DNA of 50,474 nt, from NCBI RefSeq assembly GCF_024714495.1, contig NZ_JAMZMJ010000023.1, forward strand, positions 1 to 50,474, written 5' to 3'. The DNA comes from Marinoscillum pacificum. GTDB taxonomy: Bacteria > Bacteroidota > Bacteroidia > Cytophagales > Cyclobacteriaceae. Below, one piece after another: positions 27,212 to 35,469 of this stretch. A model generated the notes under the pieces. The model had not been told where the DNA came from. It worked only from the letters and a program-made list of their open reading frames with translations, and did not search any database. The position numbers and the translations under genes were made by a program. Positions within the stretch are counted from its first letter, which is position 1; each line of letters starts with the position of its first letter.

Positions 27212-27337
27212 TCACCGAATTACCAACCAACCTCCTCACCTCCAACATCAAACCTCCAACATCATACAATATCTTTAACCTACATTCACTAAACTTGCAA
27301 TTCATTCAATGAATGCTGCTATAAATTAGAAACAACT

Positions 27338-28450
27338 ATGAAAAAAGCACTGATTACAGGGATAACTGGTCAAGATGGAGCTTATCTTGCTGAGCTACTG
27401 TTAGAAAAAGGCTACGAAGTTCACGGAATCAAAAGAAGATCTTCTCTTTTTAACACAGACCGAATAGACCACCTGTATCAGGACCCTCACAAGGACAACA
27501 CCAAATTGTTCTTGCATTATGGTGACCTAACGGATTCAATGAACATCACGCGCTTAGTACAAGAAATCCAGCCAGATGAGATTTACAATCTAGCGGCTAT
27601 GTCTCATGTTCGTGTAAGTTTTGATACTCCTGAATATGTTGCCAATGTGGACGCACTGGGTACTCTTAGAATATTAGAAGCAGTTCGCTTACTTGGATTG
27701 ACTGAAAAAACAAAGGTATATCAGGCTTCTACTTCAGAACTTTATGGATTGGTTCAGGAAGTCCCACAAAGTGAAAAAACACCGTTTTACCCTCGTTCTC
27801 CGTATGCGGTAGCAAAAATGTATGGATATTGGATCACAGTGAATTATCGTGAAGCCTACAACATGTACGCATGTAACGGCATTCTATTTAACCACGAATC
27901 TCCGTTAAGAGGTGAAACCTTTGTTACCCGAAAAATCACTAGAGCTGTTGCTAAAATGGCCTTAGGTCTTCAGGATTGTGTGTACATGGGGAACCTGGAT
28001 TCTAAAAGAGATTGGGGACATGCCAAAGATTACGTCAGAGGAATGTATTTAATTCTTCAGCAAGACAAACCTGAAGATTATGTATTGGCTACAGGAGTTA
28101 CTACCACCATTCGAGACTTCATGATCGCTGCATTCAAAGAGGTTGGTGTAGAAATCGGTTTTAAAGGTGAGGGAGTTGATGAAGTAGGTTATGTGGTGAA
28201 AGCTACCAACAGCAAATATGACCTTAAAGAAGGTCAGGAAGTGGTAAAAATAGATCCTAAATACTTCCGACCTACTGAGGTGGATCTACTGATCGGTGAT
28301 CCAACCAAAGCGAATGAAAAACTAGGCTGGAAACCTGAATATGATCTACCTATGTTGATAAAAGAAATGATGGAGTCTGACTTGAAGTTGTTCGAAAGAG
28401 ACAAATACCTCATGGAAGGTGGTCATGACATCTTAAATCAAGCTGAATAA
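27338..28450 (+). CDS. gmd: GDP-mannose 4,6-dehydratase
   Basis: A 370-residue extended SDR of full length. Motifs: [54 protein letters not shown], active-site TSELYG and [10 protein letters not shown], then [18 protein letters not shown]. It makes GDP-4-keto-6-deoxymannose, the precursor of GDP-L-fucose; fcl follows 69 bp downstream. It is the first gene after the repeat region, so transcription may restart here. Assignment is firm. Confidence 0.98.
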   Translation: MKKALITGITGQDGAYLAELLLEKGYEVHGIKRRSSLFNTDRIDHLYQDPHKDNTKLFLHYGDLTDSMNITRLVQEIQPDEIYNLAAMSHVRVSFDTPEYVANVDALGTLRILEAVRLLGLTEKTKVYQASTSELYGLVQEVPQSEKTPFYPRSPYAVAKMYGYWITVNYREAYNMYACNGILFNHESPLRGETFVTRKITRAVAKMALGLQDCVYMGNLDSKRDWGHAKDYVRGMYLILQQDKPEDYVLATGVTTTIRDFMIAAFKEVGVEIGFKGEGVDEVGYVVKATNSKYDLKEGQEVVKIDPKYFRPTEVDLLIGDPTKANEKLGWKPEYDLPMLIKEMMESDLKLFERDKYLMEGGHDILNQAE

Positions 28451-28519
28451 TCAAGTTTTAGTCATGCTGAAGAATTTCAGCATCTTTACAATGATTTTCA
28501 AGATTAAAATCACTCGGAT

Positions 28520-29452
28520 TTGAACAAAGAAGATAAAATATACATTGCCGGCCACAGGGGCATGGTAGGTAGTGCAATTGTTCGCCTTTTAGAGAAGCAA
28601 GGCTACACTAACATTCTTACCAAAACATCCAAGGAATTGGATTTACGAAATCAGGCGCAAGTTGCTTCATTCTTTGAAGTAGAAAAACCGGATTACGTAT
28701 TCTTAGCTGCTGCTAAAGTAGGAGGCATTCATGCGAACAACACCTACCGTGCTGAGTTTCTTTACGACAACTTGATGATTGAATCCAATATTATTCATCA
28801 GGCCTATGTAAATGAAAGCAAGAAATTACTCTTTCTGGGTAGCTCATGTATCTACCCCAAGATGGCAGCACAGCCTATTCATGAGGATAGTTTACTGACT
28901 GGTCCTTTGGAATATACCAATGAGCCTTATGCAATAGCTAAAATTGCAGGGATCAAACTGTGCGAAACCTATAGAGATCAATACGGAGTTGATTTCATCA
29001 GTGCAATGCCTACAAATCTCTATGGTCCTAATGACAATTATGACCTGAATAATTCGCATGTTCTTCCTGCCTTGCTTAGAAAATTTCATACAGCCAAAGT
29101 AAATAACAGTGCCACTGTAGAGGTTTGGGGATCAGGAAGTCCACTAAGAGAGTTCTTACATGTAGACGACCTGGCGGAAGCTTGTTTCTTTTTAATGGAA
29201 AATTACAATGATGGCCAAACGATGAACGTTGGTTATGGTGAAGACATCACGATCAAAGATCTCGCTTTAACAATTAAAGAGATCGTTGGTTTTGAAGGCG
29301 AATTAGTTTTTGACAGCACCAAACCAGATGGTACACCTCGTAAACTGATGAGTAGTGAAAGAATCCATTCACTTGGTTGGAGTCCAAAAATAGATCTCAA
29401 AACGGGCATCAGTTCAGTCTATGCGGCAGTTGAAAAGTCTGACTGGCTCTAA
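28520..29452 (+). CDS. fcl: GDP-L-fucose synthase
   Basis: A 310-residue SDR of full length, start TTG at 28520. The next ATG lies inside the nucleotide-binding loop ([14 protein letters not shown]), so TTG is needed. Motifs: [27 protein letters not shown], the active-site [13 protein letters not shown] and LYGPNDNYD. It epimerises and reduces the Gmd product to GDP-L-fucose. Its last 32 bases overlap the possible start of the next gene. Confidence 0.97.
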   Translation: MNKEDKIYIAGHRGMVGSAIVRLLEKQGYTNILTKTSKELDLRNQAQVASFFEVEKPDYVFLAAAKVGGIHANNTYRAEFLYDNLMIESNIIHQAYVNESKKLLFLGSSCIYPKMAAQPIHEDSLLTGPLEYTNEPYAIAKIAGIKLCETYRDQYGVDFISAMPTNLYGPNDNYDLNNSHVLPALLRKFHTAKVNNSATVEVWGSGSPLREFLHVDDLAEACFFLMENYNDGQTMNVGYGEDITIKDLALTIKEIVGFEGELVFDSTKPDGTPRKLMSSERIHSLGWSPKIDLKTGISSVYAAVEKSDWL

Positions 29453-30407
29453 TGCATTGGGTATAGAGTTATCCATACTGACCTTTGGCTTATTTGTAGC
29501 GGTGTATTCCTATCTCTACATCGCACGCAAAAAGCAAATTCTTGATTTACCAAATCACAGAAGTTCACATCAGCATATTACGATACGTGGAGGCGGCATA
29601 GTTATTCCTGTAGCCGTGCTTTGTTTTTGGGCGGTATATCAGCAATATCATTTTTTTGTAGCGGGGGTAATGATCATCAGTACGATAAGTTTTCTGGATG
29701 ACATCAAACCACTATCAAGCAAGGTTAGAATCCTATTTCATTTCCTTGCAGTTTGCTGCCTCTTTTATGAGCTCAACTTAGGACAACTACACTGGCTCAT
29801 ACTACCTGTAGCACTTATTTTGGTGATTGGATGGATCAATGCTGTGAACTTCATGGACGGTATCAATGGAATCACAGTTACCTACTTCTTAACAGTAGTA
29901 GGATCCTTATACTATGTCAATCAGAAAATAACTTCATTTGCTGAACCTGCTTTGTTACTGTATACACTCATAGCACTTGGAGTATTTGCGTTTTTCAACT
30001 TTAGAAAAAAAGCCTTGTGCTTCGCTGGTGATATTGGCTCTGTCTCGATTGCTTTCATAGTGGCTTTTCTCATGATGGCCTTGATTATCAAATCTGGCCA
30101 AGTGATTTATATTGGATTTGTTCTCATCTATGCGATCGATGCTGTTGGTACGATCATTGAGCGATTAATCAAAAAGCAAAACATCTTTGAGCCTCACCGC
30201 TTACACTTTTATCAAAGACTGGCCAATGATAAAAAGATTCCACACCTTTTTATCAGTTCAGGTTACGCAGTAGTACAATTAACCATTAATATCTCCTTAT
30301 TTCAATTTGTCGATTCAAATTATTCAACAATTATAATTCTGGGAATGCTGATTTTTTTATCAATTACATATGTGATGATAAAACAGCGATTATTCAAGAT
30401 ACTTTGA
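29421..30407 (+). CDS. Initiating glycosyl-1-phosphate transferase, WecA/WbpL-like
   Basis: A polytopic membrane protein of up to 328 residues with about ten hydrophobic segments. It carries the MraY/WecA-family motifs: [15 protein letters not shown] near the N-terminus, [10 protein letters not shown] (the DD metal-site motif), [23 protein letters not shown] and the His motif [11 protein letters not shown]. It transfers HexNAc-1-phosphate from a UDP sugar to undecaprenyl phosphate, priming the repeat unit. The ATG at 29421 lies within fcl; a TTG at 29457 is an alternative start. It is upstream of the WbpM-like gene, as in wbpL-wbpM pairs. Confidence 0.92.
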   Translation: MRQLKSLTGSNALGIELSILTFGLFVAVYSYLYIARKKQILDLPNHRSSHQHITIRGGGIVIPVAVLCFWAVYQQYHFFVAGVMIISTISFLDDIKPLSSKVRILFHFLAVCCLFYELNLGQLHWLILPVALILVIGWINAVNFMDGINGITVTYFLTVVGSLYYVNQKITSFAEPALLLYTLIALGVFAFFNFRKKALCFAGDIGSVSIAFIVAFLMMALIIKSGQVIYIGFVLIYAIDAVGTIIERLIKKQNIFEPHRLHFYQRLANDKKIPHLFISSGYAVVQLTINISLFQFVDSNYSTIIILGMLIFLSITYVMIKQRLFKIL

Positions 30408-30559
30408 TTTAAAGATTATTAATTCTTTACCTGATTTTTAAAAGAACTGCACCTTCATTAGAATTTTACTGATACTTCTATGATCTCATCAATAAAATTC
30501 ATAATTTTATCTAGCAATCCGTAGTGAACACAGATTAATCTCATCAAACAGCGCCGCAA

Positions 30560-32488
30560 ATGAAAAGAATGTTTAACTATTATTCGGATAAGTACCTTGC
30601 GTCCTGGATAATAAAATTCCTAGATTTAATTGTAGTATTTATAGGCTTTATTGTAGCAAGTCTGTTAAGGTTCAATTTTGAACTATCGGCAATAGAACCA
30701 TCCAGATTACTTCAGCAATCACTTATTACATGCCTGATTTATCTGATCGTTTTTTCTTTCGGAAAGACATCTTCCTTTATCATGCGACATACCAGCTTTA
30801 CGGATATTCATAGCATTTTCAAAGCTGTTATGTTTAGTTTGGCTATCATGATGGTGACTGATATCTTTCTTTATGAGGCACTAAACTACACGGGTTTTTT
30901 TCTTATCCCCAAATCAATTTTAATCATTCAAGCATTATTGATCATGCTCGGAGTTTCGGGCTACCGACTTTCAGCTAAATACATCTATGCTTCTTTTTTG
31001 AATAGTAGCTCTGCTTTAAAAAGCAATGTACTGATAGTTGGTGCTGATGTATCCAGTTTAATGACCAAGAATACTTTGTTAAATAGCTCTAAACATGCAA
31101 TTAGAGTAATTGGTCACGTCGATAATCATCCTAAATTAAAAGGAAAGAAATTAGATGGTAGCCCAGTATTTGCCTTAGATCAAGTACTGAATACAGCTTT
31201 TCTGAAGAACAAAAAAATAGATGAGGTAATCATTTCAGATGCAACCTTAAAACCATCAGAAAAAAGAGCCGTCATCGATACTTGCCTTCAATTTAAAATC
31301 AAAGTAAAAGAAGTTCCTCCTCATGAAAAATGGGTTAATGGCGAATTAACCGAAAACCAAATCAAACCTGTGAAAATTGAAGACCTTTTAGGAAGGTCAG
31401 AAATCAAATTAGATAGTATCAACATTCAAAATGAATTAACAGGAAAAACAGTCCTAGTGACTGGAGGCGCTGGGTCTATCGGAAGTGAAATTGTACGTCA
31501 GGCTCTTCACTTCAAGCCAAAGAAAGTAATTGCACTTGATCAAGGAGAGACTCCTGCTTATGAATTAGGAAACTCTTTAAAAACACTTCCTGACGAAATC
31601 TCCAATAGATGTGAAATTGTCATTGCAGACATTACACATTTCAGAAGAATGCAGCAAATTTTCAGCAAATACAATCCTGACATTGTATTCCATGCTGCCG
31701 CTTATAAGCATGTTCCTCTTATGGAAGGAAATGCAAGTGAAGCTGTAAACACCAATGTATTTGGAACTAAAAACATAGCTGACCTATCACTTAGATACAA
31801 GGTAGATAAATTCGTAATGATTTCTACTGACAAGGCAATTAATCCGACCAATGTGATGGGTGCTTCTAAAAGATCAGCTGAAATTTATGTTCAAGCGCTT
31901 AACAGCGAGCAAACACATACTCACTTTATCGTAACGCGTTTTGGAAATGTTTTAGGCTCTAATGGATCTGTGATCCCATTATTCCAGAAACAAATTGAAA
32001 AAGGTGGCCCAATTACCATTACTCACAAAGACATTACACGTTACTTCATGACCATTTCTGAAGCATGTAATCTGGTTTTAGAGGCAGGTTCTATTGGTGC
32101 TGGAGGAGAAATCTTTGTCTTTGACATGGGTGAATCAGTGAAGATTCTGGATTTGGCAAAGAAAATGATCCAACTTTCAGGACTTCAAGAAGGAAAAGAC
32201 ATTGACATTGAGTTCGTTGGACTAAGACCAGGAGAGAAGTTGTATGAAGAACTTTTAGCAGTGGAGGAAAACACCTTGTCTACCCATCACCCTAAAATCA
32301 TGCGGGCACAGATTCAACCAGTAGTATCAAGTGAAGTGAAAAGCTTGATGGACAAACTTCATGAAAATGTACAACGTGGAGACGATGAAGGAATCGTTAG
32401 TGGATTAAAAGAATTGGTTCCTGAATTCATAAGTAAAAACTCTGTATATTCAAGGCTCGATAAAAAGTCGAACCAGGCCTATGCATAG
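30560..32488 (+). CDS. UDP-HexNAc 4,6-dehydratase, WbpM/CapD/PglF-like
   Basis: A 642-residue protein with four N-terminal TM segments (about residues 15-135), a linking Rossmann-like domain (about 150-270) and a C-terminal SDR domain (about 290-600). SDR motifs: VLVTGGAGSIGSEIVRQ, DIVFHAAAYKHVPLME, MISTDKAINPTNVMGASKR (Met in place of the usual catalytic Tyr, the known WbpM variant) and VTRFGNVLGSNGSVIPLF. It makes UDP-4-keto-6-deoxy-GlcNAc, which the WbpV-like protein at 23246 probably reduces. A 152-bp gap upstream may hold a promoter, but I could not identify clear boxes. Confidence 0.95.
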   Translation: MKRMFNYYSDKYLASWIIKFLDLIVVFIGFIVASLLRFNFELSAIEPSRLLQQSLITCLIYLIVFSFGKTSSFIMRHTSFTDIHSIFKAVMFSLAIMMVTDIFLYEALNYTGFFLIPKSILIIQALLIMLGVSGYRLSAKYIYASFLNSSSALKSNVLIVGADVSSLMTKNTLLNSSKHAIRVIGHVDNHPKLKGKKLDGSPVFALDQVLNTAFLKNKKIDEVIISDATLKPSEKRAVIDTCLQFKIKVKEVPPHEKWVNGELTENQIKPVKIEDLLGRSEIKLDSINIQNELTGKTVLVTGGAGSIGSEIVRQALHFKPKKVIALDQGETPAYELGNSLKTLPDEISNRCEIVIADITHFRRMQQIFSKYNPDIVFHAAAYKHVPLMEGNASEAVNTNVFGTKNIADLSLRYKVDKFVMISTDKAINPTNVMGASKRSAEIYVQALNSEQTHTHFIVTRFGNVLGSNGSVIPLFQKQIEKGGPITITHKDITRYFMTISEACNLVLEAGSIGAGGEIFVFDMGESVKILDLAKKMIQLSGLQEGKDIDIEFVGLRPGEKLYEELLAVEENTLSTHHPKIMRAQIQPVVSSEVKSLMDKLHENVQRGDDEGIVSGLKELVPEFISKNSVYSRLDKKSNQAYA

Positions 32489-32497
32489 ACCATTTTC

Positions 32498-33205
32498 ATG
32501 AAAAAACTCTTCTTTTTAACTTGCTTATTTTTATTCATCCAATACCAAGTCCCTGGTCAATCACTAACCGGACTGCAAGGATTAATCGTTACACCATCAG
32601 CTGAGATGCATCCAAATGGAACTTTCGTTCTGGGCACCTCATATTTTGATCATCACAATTTTGAATACGGTTTCTATGAATACAATGGCTTGGCTGGTTA
32701 TGCATCATTGACATTTTTACCATTTGTGGAGCTGTCTTTTCGGTATACTTCTCAAATCAGAACAATCTCAAGGGAGAATAGAAACTTTCCTGACAGGATG
32801 CCATCCTTCAGAATTAGAGCTCTCAAGGAATCTAAATGGTTACCTGCAGTTGCCTTTGGATTACATGACATTTCATCTGTAGACGGTGGAGGAGCTAAAC
32901 ACTTCGAAGCTTCATACTTAGTGCTAACAAAGAATTTCACCATCATCCAGTTAAATATCAAAGCCAATTCTGGTTATGGATTTGGAATTTTAAATGCCAA
33001 ACACCACGAACTACTCGGTTATTTTGGTGGCTTTACCTTAAGTCATGGAAACTTCAATCATCTACAAGCCATCATCGAATATGATAGCCGTGATATTAAT
33101 GCTGGTTTGAAACTACTTCTTTGGAATCATCTTCAATTGTTGGCAGTGACCCGGGAAATGAAATACCTGGAAGGAAGCATTTCTTATAGAATGACTATGA
33201 AGTAA
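32498..33205 (+). CDS. YjbH-like outer-membrane protein, N-terminal-half type
   Basis: A 235-residue exported protein with a signal peptide (MKKLFFLTCLFLFIQYQVPGQS). The mature start, LTGLQGLIVTPSAEMHPNGTFVLGTSYF, followed by FLPFVELSFRYTSQI, a SFRIRALKESKWLPAVAFGLHDISSV segment, EASYLVLTKNF and IIEYDSRDINAGLKLLL, follows the N-terminal half of the YjbH/GfcD exopolysaccharide family closely. It stops where that half would end; E. coli YjbH has about 700 residues. With the 384-residue protein at 1115 the two add up to nearly one YjbH. It is the last gene of the polysaccharide locus, 9 bp after the WbpM-like gene. The family call is fairly sure. Confidence 0.82.
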   Translation: MKKLFFLTCLFLFIQYQVPGQSLTGLQGLIVTPSAEMHPNGTFVLGTSYFDHHNFEYGFYEYNGLAGYASLTFLPFVELSFRYTSQIRTISRENRNFPDRMPSFRIRALKESKWLPAVAFGLHDISSVDGGGAKHFEASYLVLTKNFTIIQLNIKANSGYGFGILNAKHHELLGYFGGFTLSHGNFNHLQAIIEYDSRDINAGLKLLLWNHLQLLAVTREMKYLEGSISYRMTMK

Positions 33206-33228
33206 CTCCTTCATAGGAACAGATCGAT

Positions 33229-33260
33229 TTGGTTCACTCCCAAAATCGTTCGTATCTTTC
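33229..33260 (+). promoter_or_regulatory. Candidate Bacteroidota promoter for the SRAP-like gene
   Basis: TTG at 33229-33231, a 21-base spacer, then TATCTTTC at 33253-33260. This matches the Bacteroidota consensus TTG-N(17-23)-TAnnTTTG with one mismatch. The ATG begins only 7 bases after the -7 box, so the transcript would have almost no leader. Confidence 0.45.
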
Positions 33261-33266
33261 CGCTAC

Positions 33267-33965
33267 ATGTATGATCGCTATACCATATTCTGCGAAAAAC
33301 CCGAGTTAGAAAAATTCATGGGAGCCGAATTACCGGTAGATGAATTCATTACCTACAATGCTGCTCCTACTCAGCCCTTGCCGGTGGTAGCTCTAAATCG
33401 AAAAGACATGATCCAGTTTTTTCATTGGGGTCAAACAGCTAAAATGGCCAATAATAAAACACTTTCTACTAAATTATTTAATCTTACTAGTGATAATGCA
33501 CTTCAGCGACCAACGTATAAAAAAGCAGTTCAGAACTCACGATGCTTAATAGGTGCTAACGGGTTTTACGTATGGAAACAAGTAAGTAAAAAACAATTGG
33601 TCCCCTACTTCTGCTATAAACAGCACCACATCCCTTTTGGAATTGCCGGAATTTATGAAGAGTTTGAAGACTTTGATGGTAATTCCTACCACACCTTTAA
33701 CATGATCACCGTTCCTGCAGGGAATAGAATTTCATCATATAGCGAAGACATGCCTGCTATTTTAGATAAGCAACAAGCAGATCAATGGCTCAATCCAGAA
33801 CAAAACATTGAGCAACTGACAGACATACTTGGCGGTATATCTGATGCTCAGTTAATCATGCATGCCGTGAGCCCTAGAATTACTGAAACAGCGATCAACG
33901 ATCGAAGCTTAATCCAACCATCAACTCCTTCTGATCAATTTGGTAACTACACGTTATTCAACTAA
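33267..33965 (+). CDS. SRAP (YedK/HMCES)-family protein lacking catalytic residues
   Basis: A 232-residue protein with the SRAP fold pattern: NAAPTQPLPVV, FFHWGQTAKMA, FNLTSDNALQRPTYKKAVQNSRCLIGANGFYVW and the NMITVPAGNRI...DMPAIL strand. SRAP proteins make a thiazolidine crosslink to abasic sites in single-stranded DNA through Cys2, with Asn, Glu and His helpers. Here residue 2 is Tyr (MYDRY instead of MCGRY), the GFYEW Glu is Val102 and the HxRMP His aligns with Ser159; only the Asn (Asn72) remains. It is therefore probably a non-catalytic paralogue that may still bind DNA, or a diverged family with another role. The frame is intact and has its own promoter-like sequence, so it does not look like a pseudogene. 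Confidence 0.85.
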   Translation: MYDRYTIFCEKPELEKFMGAELPVDEFITYNAAPTQPLPVVALNRKDMIQFFHWGQTAKMANNKTLSTKLFNLTSDNALQRPTYKKAVQNSRCLIGANGFYVWKQVSKKQLVPYFCYKQHHIPFGIAGIYEEFEDFDGNSYHTFNMITVPAGNRISSYSEDMPAILDKQQADQWLNPEQNIEQLTDILGGISDAQLIMHAVSPRITETAINDRSLIQPSTPSDQFGNYTLFN

Positions 33966-33972
33966 TACTTCA

Positions 33973-33981
33973 AGTCCATCT
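33973..33981 (+). repeat. IS target-site duplication, left
   Basis: AGTCCATCT directly before the left inverted repeat; identical to 35319-35327 directly after the right one. Confidence 0.88.
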
Positions 33982-35318
33982 CAACCCTGTCCTAAATAAT
34001 AAAAGAAGAGGTTGCGGATTTTCCTAGATCGTATAGATTTAGGTTTTGACAAAACCCCAGAACCTCTCATGAGCAATGTAACGCTGTTTAGCCAAATTAT
34101 TCATAAGATTGATCGCCCCCTTTTCAATAACCTAGTAGCCAAAAAGCAAACAGATAAAAGTTCTAAGGGCTTCAACAGTTGGACACATCTAGTTTCGATG
34201 TTGTTTTGCCATTTCGCTAAAAGTACCTCTGTTCGAGATATTTCTAATGGCTTACGCTCAGCAACGGGCAACCTCAATCATTTAGGGGTAAATCGCGCAC
34301 CCTCTAAATCAAGCATCAGCTATCAAAATGAACGCCGGGATGCAGATTTGTTTAAAGAACTCTACTATGGCTTGTTGAAACGTTTAGGACAGCAGGCTAA
34401 TCAAAAACGTGTAAAGCTCAGGATCAAGGTGCCCGTTTACCTATTAGATGCTACAGTAATAAGTCTGTGCCTTTCAGTATTTGACTGGGCCACTTTTAGA
34501 AGAAGCAAAGGAGCAGTTAAAATGCATACTTTACTTGAATACGATGGCAAAATGCCTACCTACGTTAATATCACAAAAGGAAGTGTTAGTGATAATAAAG
34601 GTGCTTATGATATCCCTTTGCAGAAGGGAGCAGTCATTGTTGCAGATCGCTATTACAACGATTTTCCTATGCTCAACGTTTGGGAAAGAAAAGGGGTCTA
34701 TTTTGTCATTCTCCACAAACACAATCAATCTTGCTTACCAAAATATTGAAGAAAGAGAGCTGCCTGAAAACACCGCTCAGCATGTCTTAAAAGATGAAGT
34801 AATAGAGCTTAGTAATCCCACATCAAAGCATAAGTATCCAAAACAACTCAGAAGAATCGCGGTATGGGATGATGAAAATAAACAAACCATTGAGCTAATC
34901 ACCAACAATCTCAAATGGGCTGCCCAGACCATTGCTGACCTTTATAAAGCCAGATGGGAGATTGAGGTATTCTTTCGAGACATAAAGCAGTTACTGCACA
35001 TCAAAACTTTCATTGGAACATCCAAAAACGCAGTGATGATACAAATTTGGACTGCTTTGATCACCATACTAATAATCAAAGCCATGAAAAACCAAGCAAA
35101 GTATGGATGGCATTTGTCTAACCTTGTCGCATTTATCCGGCTCAATATTTTTGTGAAAATTGAACTCCAAAAGTGGCTTGATCAACCGTTTGAAGACCCT
35201 CCTAGTAAGATATTGAATCCAAAACAAGGGGTTCTTTTTTAGAAGCAGCCCTAAACCGCCTTCTATTCAACAATTACTTACATAATTCTTTGAACTCAAT
35301 TTATTTAGGACAGGATTG
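33982..35318 (+). mobile_element. IS4-family insertion sequence, 1337 bp
   Basis: The ends are 18-bp inverted repeats with one mismatch: CAACCCTGTCCTAAATAA at 33982-33999 and the complement of CAATCCTGTCCTAAATAA at 35301-35318. A 9-bp target duplication (AGTCCATCT) flanks it. It carries one transposase gene with DDE and YREK signatures of the IS4 family, now frameshifted. The perfect target duplication implies a fairly recent insertion between the SRAP-like gene and the first PorE-like gene. Confidence 0.93.
34012..35242 (+). pseudogene. IS4-family transposase, frameshifted
   Basis: The reading frame begins before the first ATG, with coding-like sequence from about 34012 (start probably the ATG at 34069, MSNVTLFSQII). 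Frame 1 runs to a stop at 34747-34749 and carries the first two catalytic Asp residues (YLLDATVIS and IVADRYYND). Homologous sequence resumes in another frame (NLAYQNIEERELPENTAQ...) and carries the YREK-type motif with the catalytic Glu (YKARWEIEVFFRDIKQ), ending at 35242. The break is a CAAT-CAAT duplication at 34722-34729: removing one CAAT restores a continuous HKHNLAYQNIEE. The element is thus probably unable to move itself unless helped by an intact copy elsewhere. Confidence 0.92.
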
Positions 35319-35327
35319 AGTCCATCT
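35301..35327 (+). repeat. IS right inverted repeat and right target duplication
   Basis: The inverted repeat occupies 35301-35318 and the AGTCCATCT duplication 35319-35327. Confidence 0.88.
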
Positions 35328-35375
35328 TAATTAATACACAGTATATCCACCTTTCATTCCCAGTCATCTATTGAC

Positions 35376-35391
35376 ATTTGTCTATACAAAT
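35376..35391 (+). promoter_or_regulatory. Inverted repeat ATTTGT-CTAT-ACAAAT upstream of first PorE-like gene
   Basis: A perfect 6-bp inverted repeat with a 4-base spacer, about 80 bp upstream of the start codon and next to TTGACA (35371-35376). A related TTGTATACAAAT sits at 37609-37620 before the second PorE-like gene. It may be an operator or part of a promoter. Confidence 0.3.
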
Positions 35392-35469
35392 ATGTTCCTC
35401 TAGGTTTACATTACTTAAAATATACTTAGATTGTTAGTACCCCTAAAGTTGAACATAAATATTTCGCTA

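Larger units (their letters stand above)
26255..27337. other. Gene-free region with nested direct repeats
   Basis: No credible gene is present. All recognisable elements are direct repeats, arranged R1 (26289-26397), R2 (26406-26461), R3 (26598-26790), R2' (26921-26976), R1' (27101-27211). ATTCC...GGAAT hairpins lie at 26515-26534 and about 26812-26847. The final ~120 bp before gmd contain a perfect ATTCATT-C-AATGAAT palindrome at 27300-27314 and probably the gmd promoter, for which I cannot define boxes. Confidence 0.8.

Noticed and set aside
34481-34730. Upstream part of the second transposase frame as a separate protein start
   Set aside because: Before about 34726 this frame overlaps the catalytic region in frame 1 and gives no family-like sequence; only the part after the duplication is real transposase.
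34012-35242. Programmed frameshift in the IS transposase
   Set aside because: IS4 elements normally have a single transposase frame, there is no A-rich slippery site at the junction, and a simple CAAT duplication fully explains the break.
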